A DNA stretch of 64,000 nucleotides from Staphylococcus sp. Marseille-Q5304 (GCF_943737015.1 NZ_CALSFP010000001.1:1550001-1614000); one strand, 5' to 3'. Shown: positions 49,611 through 63,086, counted from the stretch's first letter. Numbers and translations are program-made. Notes: generated from the sequence alone by a model not told the origin.

Positions 49611-49808
49611 CTAAATCACAAAATAAGAAATGATTAATATGATGATTGAAATAGCAGTTGTAATGGTGAAAACCGGTGATATGTTGTTGATTAATTTTTT
49701 ATATTCACTGTCTGGCGCATTTTGCTTTTTGAGGTCAACACATTTTTTCATTACATACAGTGCTTCAATTAATGAAACAATTAATACAACTAATAGTAAA
49801 ATAAGCAT
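49611..49808 (-). CDS. Small two-pass membrane protein (65 aa)
   Basis: Not recognised. Hydrophobic N-terminus (about 1-17) and C-terminus (about 43-64) with a charged middle (KKCVDLKKQNAPDSEYKK). It lies between a tRNA gene and the whiA terminator. GGATCATGATG upstream is only a moderate ribosome site. Confidence 0.5.
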   Translation of the reverse strand: MLILLLVVLIVSLIEALYVMKKCVDLKKQNAPDSEYKKLINNISPVFTITTAISIIILIISYFVI

Positions 49809-49847
49809 TCATCATGATCCTTTCATCTTGGGAATAAATATGTAAAA

Positions 49848-49882
49848 AAAGACGGTACGTTTTAACTCAACGTACCGTCTTT
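49848..49882. terminator. whiA terminator
   Basis: AAAGACGGTACGTT (49848-49861) pairs perfectly with AACGTACCGTCTTT (49869-49882), 7-nt loop; A-rich and T-rich flanks on both strands. Confidence 0.9.
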
Positions 49883-49914
49883 ACTCTTTCACAATTATTA
49901 CATTATTGTCAAAC

Positions 49915-50859
49915 TTATAATTCAATAGTTTCACCACTGCGGAGTTTATCTGCCATTTCGTTTAACTTTCTTAAACGATGGTTTACCCCAGATTTCGAAA
50001 TCTTTCCGGTAGACATCATTTCACCTAACTCTTTTAATGAAACGTCTTGATGTTCAACTCTTAACTTCGCAATTTCTCTCAATCTATCAGGTAAGTTATC
50101 TAAACCAATTTCTTGATCAATCAGTAAAATGCTTTCAACTTGTTTCATAGCAGCACTTACTGTTTTGTTTAAGTTTGCAGTTTCGCAATTAACTAAACGA
50201 TTAACTGAATTTCTCATATCACGAACAATACGCACGTCTTCAAATTTCAATAACGCTTGATAACCACCGATTAAACTTAAGAAATCAGAAATTTTTTCAG
50301 CTTCTTTTAAATAGGCAATACTGCCCTTCTTACGTTCTAAATGTTTAGCATTCAATCCATAACTATTCATCAATTGCGTTAAACCTTCTGAATGATCTTC
50401 ATATAATGAGAAAATCTCTAAATGATACGAAGATGTTTCAGGGTTGTTGACTGAACCACCTGCTAAAAAAGCACCTCGTAGATAACTTCGTCTCATTTCA
50501 TCATCTTGAATCATCGCTTCATCAATCTCATGCGTGAATATACCATTCTTTAAAATGCCTAAATCATTTAGTATTTCACGTGCGCGAGCTTTTATGCGAC
50601 AGATATAAATATTGTTCTTTTTTAATTTCATTTTCTTTCTTACAAGTAGTTCAACTTCAACTTTAAATACCTTTTTAATTAATGAATAAATTCTACGTGC
50701 TGTCGTGGCATTTTCAGTTTGAACATTAATGATAAATTGTTGGTTGGATAAACTGAGTGCACCATTCATTCGGATAAGTGCACTGAGCTCTGCTTTAGCA
50801 TTGATTTCATCTACTTCGATTCTCGTCAGCTCATTTTTCATATCAGACGCAAAGCTCAT
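49915..50859 (-). CDS. whiA: Sporulation/division regulator WhiA
   Basis: 314 residues. N-terminal degenerate LAGLIDADG-homing-endonuclease fold ([26 protein letters not shown], about 111-136) and C-terminal helix-turn-helix (about 220-305, [20 protein letters not shown]). In low-GC Gram-positives WhiA influences cell division and chromosome segregation. Start ATG at 50859 follows GAAGGGCC. Third gene of rapZ-glmR-whiA. Confidence 0.97.
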   Translation of the reverse strand: MSFASDMKNELTRIEVDEINAKAELSALIRMNGALSLSNQQFIINVQTENATTARRIYSLIKKVFKVEVELLVRKKMKLKKNNIYICRIKARAREILNDLGILKNGIFTHEIDEAMIQDDEMRRSYLRGAFLAGGSVNNPETSSYHLEIFSLYEDHSEGLTQLMNSYGLNAKHLERKKGSIAYLKEAEKISDFLSLIGGYQALLKFEDVRIVRDMRNSVNRLVNCETANLNKTVSAAMKQVESILLIDQEIGLDNLPDRLREIAKLRVEHQDVSLKELGEMMSTGKISKSGVNHRLRKLNEMADKLRSGETIEL

Positions 50860-50900
50860 CGTATCATCAGGCCCTTCTTTACTAAGCTGAGTGCTTAGAT

Positions 50901-51893
50901 TTATTCATCTGTATTTCTCTTGAATTGGATTGTTGATGTTTCTCTTAACGCAATTTCATAAATCATCTTCGCCAACACTTCGGTATTATGTCTTACATAA
51001 TTTTCCGATGAAATTTCAATTAAATCTGGATGTGTAAAAACCTTAATACCAAGTCGTTTCATAGCTTCTGAATCGTTTTTAACAGGTGCAGCATTATCTT
51101 TTTTATAACGTTCAAGTACATCGTTATTATATGTTTGTGAACCACAAAGTGCATAATCAATACATTTTTCACCAATTTGATTATGAATTGCGTTGACGTG
51201 ATCTAATACAGTATAGCCATTTGTTTCACCTGGTTGTGTCATAACATTAGACACATACAATTTAGGGGCATCACATTTTAATAATGCTTCTGAAATACCT
51301 TTGACACAAAGATTTGAAATCACACTTGTATATAATGAGCCTGGCCCCATAACTATGAGGTCGGCATTTTCTAAAGCCTGTACGGCTTCTTCCATAGGTT
51401 CAACATCTTCGGGTTCTAAAAAGACATTTTTTATACGTTTATTTCGTTTAGGAATTTCAGACTCTCCATAAACGACCTCACCATCTTCCATGACAGCATT
51501 TAAACGTACACTCGCGTTTGTAGATGGTATGACGCGTCCTTTAATGTTAAGTATTTCGCTTAGCTCTTTCACCGCATGACCAAAGTCATCAGTAATATTT
51601 GTCAGAGCCGCAATTAATAAATTTCCTAATGAATGCCCTTCAATTTGATTTTCTTTAAAGCGATATTGGAATAATTGTTCCAATGTCGATTCAGTTTCAC
51701 TTAATGCAGAAATTACATTTCGTATATCCCCTGGTGCTGGTATATCCATTTCATTTCTTATCTTACCTGTACTACCACCATCGTCTGAAACAGTTACAAT
51801 CGTCGTAATATCAATTTGATAATCCTTTAAACCTCTTGCTAAAACGGATAAACCTGTACCTCCACCGATGAGGACAAGTTTGATTCTTCTCAT
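50901..51893 (-). CDS. glmR: GlmR/YvcK gluconeogenesis factor
   Basis: 330 residues of the CofD/YvcK family. [20 protein letters not shown] (about 6-25) and [15 protein letters not shown] are the nucleotide/substrate-binding loops, and [17 protein letters not shown] is conserved (as [13 protein letters not shown]). In Bacillus GlmR stimulates GlmS and is controlled by UDP-GlcNAc; needed for growth on gluconeogenic substrates. 5 nt separate it from rapZ. Confidence 0.96.
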   Translation of the reverse strand: MRRIKLVLIGGGTGLSVLARGLKDYQIDITTIVTVSDDGGSTGKIRNEMDIPAPGDIRNVISALSETESTLEQLFQYRFKENQIEGHSLGNLLIAALTNITDDFGHAVKELSEILNIKGRVIPSTNASVRLNAVMEDGEVVYGESEIPKRNKRIKNVFLEPEDVEPMEEAVQALENADLIVMGPGSLYTSVISNLCVKGISEALLKCDAPKLYVSNVMTQPGETNGYTVLDHVNAIHNQIGEKCIDYALCGSQTYNNDVLERYKKDNAAPVKNDSEAMKRLGIKVFTHPDLIEISSENYVRHNTEVLAKMIYEIALRETSTIQFKRNTDE

Positions 51894-51897
51894 AGTA

Positions 51898-52806
51898 TTA
51901 TTTCACGCCACTTTCTATATGTGCATCACGATGATGAACATAAACATTATAATCAAAGCTCTCTTGTAGTTCTGCCCCAATGCGTTTCGCTAAGGCAACT
52001 GATCTATGTTGTCCACCTGTACATCCAATTGCTATGACAAGTTGTGATTTACCTTCCTTCTTATAACCCGGAACCATAAATTTCAACAAGTCCATTAACT
52101 TTTCATAAAATATATTCGTTTCTTTCCATTTCATCACATATTTGTATACCGCTTCGTCTTCACCAGTTAATGGCCTTAATTCATCAACGTAGTGCGGATT
52201 TGGTAAAAATCTTACGTCGAATACCAAGTCTGCATCTATTTGAATGCCATGTTTAAAACCGAAACTGATGACATTGATATTAAATGTTTGGAAATCACTA
52301 TCGTTAAAATAGTCACGTATCTGATTACGTAGCGCTTTAGGTTTCATATGTGAAGTATCTATTGTGTAATTCGCAAGACTTTTAATTTCACTCAATAAAC
52401 TGCGCTCTTCTTCAATTGCATCAATTAATGAACGTTGACCATTATAAGTTAATGGATGTGCTCTTCGTGTTTCCTTATAACGAGAAATAAGCTTATTATT
52501 TGTAGCTTCAAGAAACATAATGTCTACAATAACGTCTGTATTACTCTTAATTTGATCAATTTCTTGAATTAACGCTTCAAATAATTCCTTACCACGTAAA
52601 TCAATAGCAATCGCTACCTTTTGTAAAGATGGATTACCTTGATCCATTAAATCTACAAATTTTCCCAATAAGATTGGAGGTAAATTATCTACGCAAAAAT
52701 AACCAATGTCTTCTAAACTTTGAATGACTACTGATTTTCCTGCTCCTGATAATCCAGTAACAACCAATAATTCGCTTTTTACTATTTCTTTTTCTTCTCG
52801 TTGCAT
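51898..52806 (-). CDS. rapZ: RNase adapter RapZ / nucleotide-binding protein YvcJ
   Basis: 302-residue P-loop protein. Walker [11 protein letters not shown] (about 18-27), Walker B-like DIMFLEA, and C-terminal [17 protein letters not shown]. In Gammaproteobacteria RapZ presents GlmZ to RNase E; in Firmicutes (YvcJ) a GTPase linked to competence and cell-wall metabolism. GAGAAGAAAAAG context before the start. First gene of the whiA set; transcribed with glmR. Confidence 0.96.
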   Translation of the reverse strand: MQREEKEIVKSELLVVTGLSGAGKSVVIQSLEDIGYFCVDNLPPILLGKFVDLMDQGNPSLQKVAIAIDLRGKELFEALIQEIDQIKSNTDVIVDIMFLEATNNKLISRYKETRRAHPLTYNGQRSLIDAIEEERSLLSEIKSLANYTIDTSHMKPKALRNQIRDYFNDSDFQTFNINVISFGFKHGIQIDADLVFDVRFLPNPHYVDELRPLTGEDEAVYKYVMKWKETNIFYEKLMDLLKFMVPGYKKEGKSQLVIAIGCTGGQHRSVALAKRIGAELQESFDYNVYVHHRDAHIESGVK

Positions 52807-52960
52807 TTTTCCACACCATCCATAGTTATTTTTAACTAGAACAAATCGTCTCGTGCTCTATTGAAAGTCTAAGTCGTTAATATATTTGTACATGATACAT
52901 GCTATCATATTATATTTTACATTAAAATCTGTGACTATAGTAGTCGTAACATCAAAATAA

Positions 52961-52998
52961 AAAGACTAGTCACTTCATAGATGAATGAACTAGCCTTT
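52961..52998 (-). terminator. trxB terminator
   Basis: AAAGACTAGT pairs with ACTAGCCTTT (one mismatch) with an inner TTCAT/ATGAA stem; A-rich to the left gives T-rich RNA on the minus strand. Confidence 0.8.
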
Positions 52999-53078
52999 TC
53001 ACTAATGATCTTATAAACAAGCTAATATAAGCAATTTATCATAATCTGTACTTAAAATAAGAGATGCTTAAATTTACT

Positions 53079-54047
<969 letters not shown>

Positions 54048-54088
54048 TCAATATGCGAATTATATATGATAATCAACACATTATAAAC

Positions 54089-55525
54089 CTATATGCTCAA
54101 CAATACATCTATCATTTTATTCAAACGGTATTGTGAAATATCAAACCATTCTTCAACTTGTCGCTTCGTCACTTTGTGCTCATTATTGCGATAATAATTA
54201 TATACGAACGCAGCAACATAAGCATCTACAGAGCTCAAATCCAGCTTCTCTGCAATCACTGCTTTTGCTTGATCAATCCACGTGACAAATAATAACGAAT
54301 CATGCGTTAATGAATCAACCTCATAAAGTTTGACCATTCCTCGGTGGATAAAATCTAGCTTATTTAACTTTAAATCTTGAATCAAATAAGTTAAATAAAG
54401 CTTTTCATAATCATTCATCGTTTCCAATACCGACCAGATATCTTCGGTCATAAACACTTCTTTACCTTTTAATTGGTTTAATAGAAATATACCATACAAT
54501 CTGTAATGGCTATCGTCACTGTGCAATAAAGGTAAAATTCTACTCTCAAAAATAGCTTTACTTTCATCAATCACCCAAGGTGCATAACCGACATTAACTT
54601 TAGCAATTTCTTGTAATTTGTTCCAGAAGAATTTACTTTCTTCTATATGGTTTAAATGATAATGATTAAAGCTCAATGCATTATACATTTGTAATGAAAG
54701 GAACTTGCCTTTTTTATAAAGCGGTTGCAGTATCTTTTGAGAAGCTTCGTATTGTTTCAAATAACAAAGTACAATACCTAATTTAAACGATTCATCGTCA
54801 TTCATCGGCATCACTTTGTTTAAAATTTTTAAATAACGCTCATATTTTTCAGTATCATTCGTGTTATAAAGTAATAAAGTATAATGACACAATGCATAGA
54901 CATCTGTACTGTCTTCGGATAATAACCTTTCGAACATGACTTTCGCACTATCAAAATCATTTAAATATAAATAACACATCGCCAATAAGTTACGTACGAT
55001 ACGATGATCTTGTATTGAAGCATCTTGGCGTAAAATATAATTTTGCGCTTCTTCCAAACGCCCTTGTGAAAATAAAAATTGGAAGATAACCTGCGCGACA
55101 AATAACTGACTTTCTATTTTAATATCGTTGTTAGATGAATATGAGACCTCAAACATCTCTTCAAGTTCAGTTTTATAATCTTCATCATCCGTCAATATGA
55201 CGTAATTCATACCAAATAAAAAAGATTTATTCGGATCATTAAGCGTAATATTTAACTGACTTAATTGGTAATAACTTTCAGGAATCATCGTTCCAGCCGC
55301 GATATTTTCATAGAATAAATGCTCAGCTTGGTTACTCATGCCTATGTGGGTCAGAGACTCAGCATATTTAACTTTAATATCAAAATCTTGAGGTGACATA
55401 TCAAGCACTTTGGCATAATACTCAGCTGCTTTTTTATAGTTTTGTTGCGAAAACTTTTGTTCACCCATTTTTTTATAAAACTGACTGTCTAACGTCATAG
55501 GTATAATATTGTTATTGCGTGCCAT
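54089..55525 (-). CDS. TPR-repeat protein (478 aa)
   Basis: No named function. Several tetratricopeptide-like helical repeats from the N-terminus (FYKKMGEQKFSQQNYKKAAEYYAKVLDMSPQD, about 15-46; LVRNLLAMCYLYLNDFDSAKVMFERLLS, about 175-202), then a less regular helical C-terminal half ending in a possible helix-turn-helix-like region (VTKRQVEEWFDISQYRLNKMID). Conserved beside trxB in staphylococci. GGAGGTGAGC before ATG 55525. Soluble, cytosolic, likely a scaffold. Confidence 0.75.
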   Translation of the reverse strand: MARNNNIIPMTLDSQFYKKMGEQKFSQQNYKKAAEYYAKVLDMSPQDFDIKVKYAESLTHIGMSNQAEHLFYENIAAGTMIPESYYQLSQLNITLNDPNKSFLFGMNYVILTDDEDYKTELEEMFEVSYSSNNDIKIESQLFVAQVIFQFLFSQGRLEEAQNYILRQDASIQDHRIVRNLLAMCYLYLNDFDSAKVMFERLLSEDSTDVYALCHYTLLLYNTNDTEKYERYLKILNKVMPMNDDESFKLGIVLCYLKQYEASQKILQPLYKKGKFLSLQMYNALSFNHYHLNHIEESKFFWNKLQEIAKVNVGYAPWVIDESKAIFESRILPLLHSDDSHYRLYGIFLLNQLKGKEVFMTEDIWSVLETMNDYEKLYLTYLIQDLKLNKLDFIHRGMVKLYEVDSLTHDSLLFVTWIDQAKAVIAEKLDLSSVDAYVAAFVYNYYRNNEHKVTKRQVEEWFDISQYRLNKMIDVLLSI

Positions 55526-55543
55526 CCATGCTCACCTCCTCTA

Positions 55544-56017
55544 TTACTTAATTTGCATGGGATTGCCATATGCAAATGCTGAATCAGGAATACTCTTTGA
55601 AACAACTGTGCCGGCGCCTACTTTCACATTAGAACCTATTGTAACACCAGGCAATATCGTCACATTGGCACCGATTAAAGTATTGTCACCAATATACACT
55701 TCACCTGTGCGATATTCATCCACTAAAAATTCATGCGTTAATATTGTTGTATTATAACCTATAACACAATTTTCTCCAACGTGTATGAGACTGGGATTTA
55801 GTATATCAGGTACAACTTTATATGCAAAGGCTGAATGTTGACCTACCTTCATGTTTAAAACGTGGCGATATAACCAATGCTTTATTCGTACATCGGGTAA
55901 ATATCTACATAACTCGACAATAAATGTATTTTTAAAAACTTTTAACCCGTTAACATATTGGTACATATGCCAGAGCGGGTTTTTAGTCTTAACAACTATC
56001 TTTTTTAAGTTTCTCAT
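55544..56017 (-). CDS. Hexapeptide-repeat acyltransferase
   Basis: 157 residues of left-handed beta-helix hexapeptide repeats ([61 protein letters not shown]). Resembles the maltose/serine acetyltransferase group; acyl acceptor unknown. A basic N-terminal stretch ([21 protein letters not shown]) could bind membrane. 14 nt from lgt, 18 nt to the TPR gene, so hprK-lgt-acyltransferase-TPR is likely one operon. Confidence 0.87.
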   Translation of the reverse strand: MRNLKKIVVKTKNPLWHMYQYVNGLKVFKNTFIVELCRYLPDVRIKHWLYRHVLNMKVGQHSAFAYKVVPDILNPSLIHVGENCVIGYNTTILTHEFLVDEYRTGEVYIGDNTLIGANVTILPGVTIGSNVKVGAGTVVSKSIPDSAFAYGNPMQIK

Positions 56018-56031
56018 CTCGTTACTCCTTA

Positions 56032-56862
56032 TTACAGTCCTTTTTCAGGCCAAGTTAAAGCGCCTGCATCTTTATAACGCGGTGCTTTATATCTAACTCT
56101 ACGAAGAACGATGACAGTAATACCTATGATGATTAAAATAATAGACATTAATTGGGCTATTCTGATTTGTCCAAATAGCATAAGACTATCAGTTCGTAAG
56201 CCTTCTACGAAAAATCTGCCTAATGAATACCATATAAGATATAAACAAATCGTATCTCCAACACGTAAGTGCTTTCTGATAAATAATAATATGACAAATC
56301 CACAAAAATCCCAAATGGATTCATATAAAAATGTTGGTTGGTAATAATGTCCATCTATGTACATATTCTTAATGATGAAATTCGGAAGATGCATATTTTC
56401 TAATACGTGTTTAGAAACTTCACCACCATGTGCTTCGTGGTTCATAAAGTTCCCCCATCTCCCTATACCTTGACCTAGAATTAAACTTGGTGCAATGACA
56501 TCACCAATTTGTAATGGGTTTAAATTCTTTTTCTTACACATGATTACACCTGTAATAAAGCCACCAATTAAACCGCCATGTATCGCTATACCGCCGCGCC
56601 AAATCATCGGAATTTCAATCGGATGTTGCATGTAGTATGGCCATTGGAAGATAACGAAATAAATACGCGCTACAATAAATCCAAAGAACGCACTCCAAAA
56701 GATAATATCGACTAATTTCTCTTTGTCATGACCTAAACGGACTAAGCTCGATTGTGCGATGAAATACCCTATGAGAATACCAATTCCGATAATAATGCCG
56801 TACCAACGTACTGAAATTGGACCGAGTTGAATCGCAACTGGATCAATATAATTTAAAATCAT
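56032..56862 (-). CDS. lgt: Phosphatidylglycerol-prolipoprotein diacylglyceryl transferase
   Basis: Membrane enzyme that adds diacylglyceryl to lipobox cysteines, such as that of MetQ in this window. 276 residues, about seven hydrophobic helices. Signature [14 protein letters not shown] (about 134-147), with HGGLIGG and the GSIGRF-like [15 protein letters not shown]-terminal motif. 4 nt after hprK, AAGGAGAAC ribosome site. Confidence 0.97.
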   Translation of the reverse strand: MILNYIDPVAIQLGPISVRWYGIIIGIGILIGYFIAQSSLVRLGHDKEKLVDIIFWSAFFGFIVARIYFVIFQWPYYMQHPIEIPMIWRGGIAIHGGLIGGFITGVIMCKKKNLNPLQIGDVIAPSLILGQGIGRWGNFMNHEAHGGEVSKHVLENMHLPNFIIKNMYIDGHYYQPTFLYESIWDFCGFVILLFIRKHLRVGDTICLYLIWYSLGRFFVEGLRTDSLMLFGQIRIAQLMSIILIIIGITVIVLRRVRYKAPRYKDAGALTWPEKGL

Positions 56863-56865
56863 TTG

Positions 56866-57801
56866 TTAGTTCTCCTTATTGTGATTTCCATTTCGTAAGA
56901 TTTCAGCATTTAACCGATCGTTAAATTCTTCTGCAGTATTAATACCCATAATATTTAATCGGTAATTCATGGCAGCTACCTCAATAATCACTGCTACATT
57001 ACGTCCTGGTCTCACTGGGATTGTCTTTTTCGTGATTTTATTATCTAAAATACGTAATTTCTCTTCATCTAAACCAACACGATCATATAATTTACCTTCG
57101 TGCCAATTTTCTAAATGTATATTCAATCGTAATCGTTTTTCAGTCAATATAGAGCCAGCACCAAATAACGTCATAACATTAATAATGCCTAATCCTCTAA
57201 TTTCTAATAAATGTTCAATCAGTTTAGGTGGTTTACCTATTAATTCATCTTTACTAATTTCACTTATTTCAACATTATCATCTGCAACAAGACGATGCCC
57301 TCTTTTAACAAGTTCGAGTGCTGTTTCACTTTTACCGATACCAGAGTCACCCGTAATCAAGACGCCTACACCATAAACATCCACAAGTACACCATGAAGC
57401 GATGTTGTACGGGCTAAGTTATGTTCTAAAAACGTCGTCAATCGACTCATCAGTTGCGTCGTTGCAGCAGAAGACTCAAATAAAGGCGTATTGTTTTCCT
57501 CGGCAGCTTTAATGAGTTCTGTTGGTGGCTCTAAATCTCGCGTTACAATAATGGCAGGGGTTTCTGGACGACATAACTTTCTCATACGCCCTTTTCGTTC
57601 CTCATCAGGTAATAAATTATAAAATGATAATTCCGTTGTACCTAATAATTGAATACGGTCAGATGCATAATGCGAGAAATAACCAGCCATTTCCAAACCA
57701 GGTCTTGAAATATCAGTATTTTTAATTGCTTTATTTAATCCTGATTCACCAGTTACGAGTCTTAACTCAAACCGTTCGATCAAGCTCTTTGTTGTTAACA
57801 T
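56866..57801 (-). CDS. hprK: HPr kinase/phosphorylase
   Basis: Bifunctional enzyme that phosphorylates and dephosphorylates HPr Ser46, setting CcpA-dependent catabolite control; fructose-1,6-bisphosphate is the signal, linking it to the glycolytic operon. 311 residues. P-loop [12 protein letters not shown] (about 153-164), HprK signature [16 protein letters not shown], and His in [13 protein letters not shown] region (about 138). N-terminal DRTGG-like domain present. First of the hprK-lgt set. Confidence 0.97.
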   Translation of the reverse strand: MLTTKSLIERFELRLVTGESGLNKAIKNTDISRPGLEMAGYFSHYASDRIQLLGTTELSFYNLLPDEERKGRMRKLCRPETPAIIVTRDLEPPTELIKAAEENNTPLFESSAATTQLMSRLTTFLEHNLARTTSLHGVLVDVYGVGVLITGDSGIGKSETALELVKRGHRLVADDNVEISEISKDELIGKPPKLIEHLLEIRGLGIINVMTLFGAGSILTEKRLRLNIHLENWHEGKLYDRVGLDEEKLRILDNKITKKTIPVRPGRNVAVIIEVAAMNYRLNIMGINTAEEFNDRLNAEILRNGNHNKEN

Positions 57802-58030
57802 AGGTTCACCTCTATTTATAATTCCCTTTCAAAACTACTTGCTTTCATCATATCAAAAAGCGCTAATAATCCATATTAAAAAGTGTATCAGAGCCGGAGT
57901 TATATGCACAATTATATTTATTATAACCTATATTCCAATTTTTAAAGCTAAGGTGCTCCTCCCTATACTAAAGGGTTCAAGTATTAAATATGACATAGTT
58001 ATTTTAAAGAAGCATCATTTCTCACAAAAA

Positions 58031-58072
58031 AATAATGATTTCCATCACATTCGATAGAAATCATTATTTTTT
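58031..58072 (-). terminator. uvrA terminator
   Basis: AATAATGATTTC (58031-58042) pairs with GAAATCATTATT (58057-58068) with A-rich and T-rich flanks. It follows the uvrA stop on the minus strand and also faces the hprK promoter region. The 57802-58100 gap otherwise is AT-rich, with no supported gene. Confidence 0.85.
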
Positions 58073-58100
58073 ATTACCTAGGAAATACTTATTTTCTATT

Positions 58101-60938
58101 CTATTTATCACGTTCTAATACTAGCTTTAAATATTGTCCTGTATAACTATGAGGAACATCTGCTATAGCTTCAGGCGTTCCAGTGGCAACAAGCGTTCCT
58201 CCACCATCGCCACCTTCAGGTCCTAAGTCTATAATATGATCTGCCATTTTAATTACGTCTAAATTATGTTCGATGATGACTACAGTATCACCATTTTCAA
58301 CGAGTTTATTTAGCACCTTTAATAATCTACTAATATCATCCACATGCAGACCTGTTGTTGGTTCATCAAGTATATAAATTGAGTTACCTGTTGAACGTTT
58401 GTGTAATTCCGAAGCGAGTTTCACACGTTGTGCTTCACCACCAGAAAGTGTGGTCGCAGGTTGACCTAATGTCACATAACCTAAACCAACATCAACGAGT
58501 GTTTGTAGTTTACGATGAATTTTCGGAACATTTTCAAAGAAATGCGTTGCATCTTCAGCAGTCATTGCTAACACATCAGCGATACTCTTACCTTTATAAG
58601 TAACCTCTAATGTTTCACGGTTATAACGTGAGCCGCCACACACTTCACATGGTACATACACATCTGGTAAAAAGTGCATTTCAATTTTAATAATACCGTC
58701 ACCTTTACATGCTTCACAACGTCCGCCTTTAACGTTAAAGCTGAAACGTCCTTTTGAATAACCTCTCACTTTCGCTTCGTTTGTTTGAGCGAAGATATCT
58801 CTAATATTGTCAAAAACGCCAGTATAAGTCGCAGGGTTTGAACGTGGTGTACGACCGATTGGAGACTGATCAATATCAATAATACGCTCAATTTGATCTA
58901 TGCCTTTGATTTCATCACAATCCCCTGGCTTAACTTTCGATTTATTAATAGCTTTAGCTAATGACTTATATAATATTTCATTTACTAAAGTACTCTTACC
59001 AGAGCCTGAGACACCCGTAACTACAGTCATTGTTGAAAGCGGGAAGTCAACATCAATATTTTTAAGGTTATTACTTTTAGCACCTCTGATTTGAATTTGT
59101 CTGTCAGTTAATGGACGACGTGCTTCGGGTAATTCGATGCGTTTTTTACCGCTTAAATATTGACCTGTAAGAGATTGTTTATTTTGCATGACTTGTTTCG
59201 GCGTACCACTCGCAACGATTTCACCACCGTGATCGCCTGCGCCTGGGCCGACATCGACTAAATAATCAGCTGCACGCATCGTATCGTCATCGTGTTCAAC
59301 GACAATAAGCGTATTTCCTAAATCACGCATCTCTTTCAACGTATTAATGAGTCGGTCATTGTCTCGTTGATGCAACCCGATAGAAGGCTCATCTAACACG
59401 TATAGTACACCGGACAATCTTGAACCAATTTGTGTTGCCAGTCTAATACGTTGTGCTTCACCACCAGATAATGAACCTGAAGCACGATTAAGTGTTAAGT
59501 AATCGAGACCTACGTTATTTAAAAACTCAAGACGTGCGATAATTTCATTTAAAATTTGTGTCGCGATTTTACGATCTTGTTCTTTCAGCTCAATATGTTT
59601 GTATTGGTGTAATGCATCTTTAATTGAATTCTCTACAATTTCACCGATATTATAACCTGCAACATAAACTGATAAAGCTTCACGACTCAAGCGTTTACCA
59701 TGACACGTTTCACATGGTAACTGTGTCATATATTTACTCATCATTTCTCTTACTAATTCAGAAGGCGACTCATGATAACGACGACTAATGTTATTTACTA
59801 CACCTTCGAATTCCATCGTTCTTTTGCGAGTTGTACCGTTACGTTGTTTAAATGTAAATTCAATTTCTTTACCGTTTGAACCGTACAAAATAATATTTTT
59901 TTGGCGGTCAGTTAACTTTTTAAACGGTTTGTCCATTTTAATCTTATAAACTTCACAAACTCGTTTTAATAAAGTTGGATAGAAATCAGAACTTGTAGGT
60001 TCCCACGGTACGATTGCACCTTCATCTAACGTCTTATTTTTGTCTGGAACGACTAAATCTAAATCTACTTTTAGTTTTTGTCCTAAACCATCACAAGTTG
60101 GACAAGCTCCAAACGGGCTGTTGAAACTAAACATACGCGGCTCTAACTCACCAATAGAGAAACCACAAATTGGACAGGCATGATTCTCTGAGAATTTAAG
60201 CTCTTCATCTCCAATTACATCAACTATGAGGTTGCCATCAGCTAGGTTAAGTCCAGTTTCAATCGAGTCGGCAAGACGTGTTTCAATGCCATCTTTAACT
60301 ACAAGTCTATCTACTACAACTTCTATCGTATGATTTTTATTTTTATTTAAATCAGGTACTTCATTGACGTCTGTTATTTCACCATCAACTCTTACACGCA
60401 CATAACCTTTTTTACTAATGTCATCTAATAATTTCTCATGTGAACCTTTACGATGTGACACTACAGGAGCTAAGAGTTGAATCTTACTACGTTCTTCTAA
60501 TTGTAAGACACGATCTACCATTTGTTGAACTGTTTGCGATTCGATTTCAATACCGTGATTGGGACATATAGGTTTACCTACACGCGCATATAATAAACGT
60601 ATATAATCATAAATCTCTGTGACTGTGGCAACCGTCGATCTTGGGTTTTTGCTTGTCGTTTTCTGATCGATTGAAATCGCTGGTGACAAACCTTCTATAG
60701 TATCTACATCTGGTTTGTCCATTTGTCCTAGAAATTGACGTGCATATGCACTTAAAGATTCAACATATCTACGTTGCCCTTCAGCGTAAATCGTATCGAA
60801 TGCTAATGAAGATTTACCTGACCCTGAAAGACCAGTCATGACAATCATTTTGTTCTTCGGTATTTCGATATCAACATTTTTTAAATTATGAGCACGTGCT
60901 CCTTTAACTACAATGGATGGTTGTTTCATATTTTTCAC
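58101..60938 (-). CDS. uvrA: Excinuclease ABC subunit A
   Basis: Damage-recognition ATPase of nucleotide excision repair. 945 residues, two ABC modules: Walker [15 protein letters not shown] (about 32-45) and [14 protein letters not shown] (about 635-648), signatures [15 protein letters not shown] and [14 protein letters not shown]. Zinc cysteines are in [19 protein letters not shown] and [15 protein letters not shown]...[12 protein letters not shown] 60938 overlaps the uvrB stop by 4 nt, so translation is coupled. Confidence 0.99.
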   Translation of the reverse strand: MKNMKQPSIVVKGARAHNLKNVDIEIPKNKMIVMTGLSGSGKSSLAFDTIYAEGQRRYVESLSAYARQFLGQMDKPDVDTIEGLSPAISIDQKTTSKNPRSTVATVTEIYDYIRLLYARVGKPICPNHGIEIESQTVQQMVDRVLQLEERSKIQLLAPVVSHRKGSHEKLLDDISKKGYVRVRVDGEITDVNEVPDLNKNKNHTIEVVVDRLVVKDGIETRLADSIETGLNLADGNLIVDVIGDEELKFSENHACPICGFSIGELEPRMFSFNSPFGACPTCDGLGQKLKVDLDLVVPDKNKTLDEGAIVPWEPTSSDFYPTLLKRVCEVYKIKMDKPFKKLTDRQKNIILYGSNGKEIEFTFKQRNGTTRKRTMEFEGVVNNISRRYHESPSELVREMMSKYMTQLPCETCHGKRLSREALSVYVAGYNIGEIVENSIKDALHQYKHIELKEQDRKIATQILNEIIARLEFLNNVGLDYLTLNRASGSLSGGEAQRIRLATQIGSRLSGVLYVLDEPSIGLHQRDNDRLINTLKEMRDLGNTLIVVEHDDDTMRAADYLVDVGPGAGDHGGEIVASGTPKQVMQNKQSLTGQYLSGKKRIELPEARRPLTDRQIQIRGAKSNNLKNIDVDFPLSTMTVVTGVSGSGKSTLVNEILYKSLAKAINKSKVKPGDCDEIKGIDQIERIIDIDQSPIGRTPRSNPATYTGVFDNIRDIFAQTNEAKVRGYSKGRFSFNVKGGRCEACKGDGIIKIEMHFLPDVYVPCEVCGGSRYNRETLEVTYKGKSIADVLAMTAEDATHFFENVPKIHRKLQTLVDVGLGYVTLGQPATTLSGGEAQRVKLASELHKRSTGNSIYILDEPTTGLHVDDISRLLKVLNKLVENGDTVVIIEHNLDVIKMADHIIDLGPEGGDGGGTLVATGTPEAIADVPHSYTGQYLKLVLERDK

Positions 60939-62917
60939 CCTTCTGCTTTTAATTCAAATAACATATCTCTAAGCTCTGTTGCCTTTTCGAAATCTAAATC
61001 TTTTGCTGCTTGCTTCATTTCTTTTTCTATATTTGCAATTGTTTTTTCGCGTTCTTTCTTCGTCATTTTCTTAGGTAATTCAGTTTGCTCTTGTTCGTTT
61101 GTCTCGTCACTCTCTACTGTAGCACTAATCACATCATGAATCTTCTTATTAATCGTCATTGGTGTAATACCATGTTCTTCATTATATGCTTCTTGAATTG
61201 AACGACGTCGATTCGTTTCATCAATCGCATATTGCATAGAATCTGTGACTTTATCACCATACATGATAACTTCCCCGCCACTATTACGCGCTGCACGACC
61301 AATCGTTTGTACAAGAGAACGTTCTGATCTTAAGAAACCTTCTTTATCAGCATCTAAGATGACGACTAACGATACTTCAGGAATATCTATACCTTCTCTT
61401 AATAAGTTAATACCAACGATAACATCATATGTGCCCATTCTTAAATCACGTATAATTTCAATACGTTCAAGTGTTTTTATTTCAGAGTGTAAATAATTGA
61501 CTTTGATGCCCGCTTCTTTCATATATGTCGTCAAATCTTCACTCATTTTTTTAGTGAGTGTAGTCACTAACACGCGTTCATCACGATCAATACGTGTTTG
61601 TATTTCACTTAATAAGTCATCGATTTGATTTTCTGTAGGTCGCACATCAATCTTAGGATCTAATAATCCAGTTGGACGAATAATTTGTTCAACCATTTCA
61701 TCAGTATGTTCTAACTCATACGGACCAGGTGTAGCAGAAACATATACGAGTTGATTCGTCTTATCTTCAAACTCTTCAAATTTCAATGGTCTATTATCTA
61801 AAGCACTTGGTAAACGGAAGCCGTGATCTACTAAGACTTGTTTACGTGCACGGTCACCGTTATACATACCTCTAATTTGAGGTAAAGTCACGTGAGATTC
61901 ATCAATCATAACTAACCAATCATCACCAAAATAATCAAGTAAAGTATAAGGCGTAGACCCTGTTGGACGTAAAGTTAAATGTACTGAATAATTTTCAATT
62001 CCTGAACAAAATCCCATTTCTCGCATCATTTCAAGATCATAATTTGTACGTTGCTCCAAACGTTGTGCTTCAAGTAATTTATTTTCGTTACGTAATTCAG
62101 TTAATCGTTCTTCTAATTCATTTTCAATACGTTTAATTGCTAATTTCATCTTTTCATCACGTGTTACGAAGTGAGACGCTGGGAAGATAGCAAAGTGATC
62201 TCGTTCGCGCAATACTCCCCCTGTTAGGTAGTTCACTTCTCTAATGCGATCAATTTCATCCCCGAAGAACTCAACTCGGATACACATTTCTTCACGAGAT
62301 GCCGGGAAGATTTCTACAACATCCCCACGTACACGGAACGTACCACGTCTAAAGTCAATGTCATTTCTTGTATATTGCACATCGACAAGCTTTCTTAACA
62401 GTTCACTTCTATCCATTTCCATTCCGACGCGAACACTTACAACTAATTCTTTATATTCTTCTGGATTACCTAAACCATATATACAACTGACACTAGCAAT
62501 AATAATAACATCGTCACGTTCAAACAGTGCACTTGTCGCTGAGTGTCTCAATTGATCAATTTCGTCATTAATAGAAGCATCTTTCTCTATGAAAGTATCC
62601 GTTGAAGGTACATATGCTTCTGGTTGATAATAATCATAATAACTCACAAAGTACTCTACACGATTTTCAGGAAAGAACTCTTTAAACTCGCTATATAACT
62701 GACCTGCAAGTGTCTTATTATGAGCGATAATTAGAGTTGGCTTTCCAACGCGTTTAATTACATTACTCATCGTAAATGTCTTACCTGTTCCTGTGGCACC
62801 GAGTAATGTTTGGTGACGTTTCCCCTCTTCTACACCCTTAACAATTTCATCAATCGCTTGAGGTTGATCACCTTGGGGTTCAAAGTTAGATTCTAATTTA
62901 AATGGAGAATGTTCCAT
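60935..62917 (-). CDS. uvrB: Excinuclease ABC subunit B
   Basis: Helicase-like subunit that loads at lesions and recruits UvrC. ATG 62917 ([18 protein letters not shown]) is preferred, 10 nt after GTAGGAGG; the GTG at 62926 is too near that site. 660 residues: Walker [19 protein letters not shown] hairpin [21 protein letters not shown], motifs [18 protein letters not shown] and [21 protein letters not shown], and C-terminal UVR domain ([21 protein letters not shown]). Preceded by a LexA box. Confidence 0.98.
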   Translation of the reverse strand: MEHSPFKLESNFEPQGDQPQAIDEIVKGVEEGKRHQTLLGATGTGKTFTMSNVIKRVGKPTLIIAHNKTLAGQLYSEFKEFFPENRVEYFVSYYDYYQPEAYVPSTDTFIEKDASINDEIDQLRHSATSALFERDDVIIIASVSCIYGLGNPEEYKELVVSVRVGMEMDRSELLRKLVDVQYTRNDIDFRRGTFRVRGDVVEIFPASREEMCIRVEFFGDEIDRIREVNYLTGGVLRERDHFAIFPASHFVTRDEKMKLAIKRIENELEERLTELRNENKLLEAQRLEQRTNYDLEMMREMGFCSGIENYSVHLTLRPTGSTPYTLLDYFGDDWLVMIDESHVTLPQIRGMYNGDRARKQVLVDHGFRLPSALDNRPLKFEEFEDKTNQLVYVSATPGPYELEHTDEMVEQIIRPTGLLDPKIDVRPTENQIDDLLSEIQTRIDRDERVLVTTLTKKMSEDLTTYMKEAGIKVNYLHSEIKTLERIEIIRDLRMGTYDVIVGINLLREGIDIPEVSLVVILDADKEGFLRSERSLVQTIGRAARNSGGEVIMYGDKVTDSMQYAIDETNRRRSIQEAYNEEHGITPMTINKKIHDVISATVESDETNEQEQTELPKKMTKKEREKTIANIEKEMKQAAKDLDFEKATELRDMLFELKAEG

Positions 62918-63054
62918 AATGATCACGCCTCCTACAAAATTTCACATTAACGTTCCTATGCGATATCCCACATTAATCCTCTATAATTACTTATACTTTT
63001 CGTTTATATTAATTGTTCACGATAAACATTTTAACAGATTTACCACTACAAATA

Positions 63055-63068
63055 CAAACATTTGTTCG
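63055..63068 (-). promoter_or_regulatory. LexA (SOS) box of uvrBA
   Basis: Minus-strand sequence CGAACAAATGTTTG, nine of ten positions of the Firmicutes consensus CGAAC-N4-GTTCG, 138 nt before the uvrB start. It overlaps the -35 of a promoter-like pair (TTGTAT, 18 nt, TAAAAT). Supports DNA-damage induction of uvrBA. Confidence 0.85.
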
Positions 63069-63086
63069 TTATTGGTTTTGAGAAAA

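Noticed and set aside
57839-58057. 72-codon plus-strand ORF between hprK and uvrA
   Set aside because: No ribosome site, and it reads through the uvrA terminator hairpin; judged spurious.
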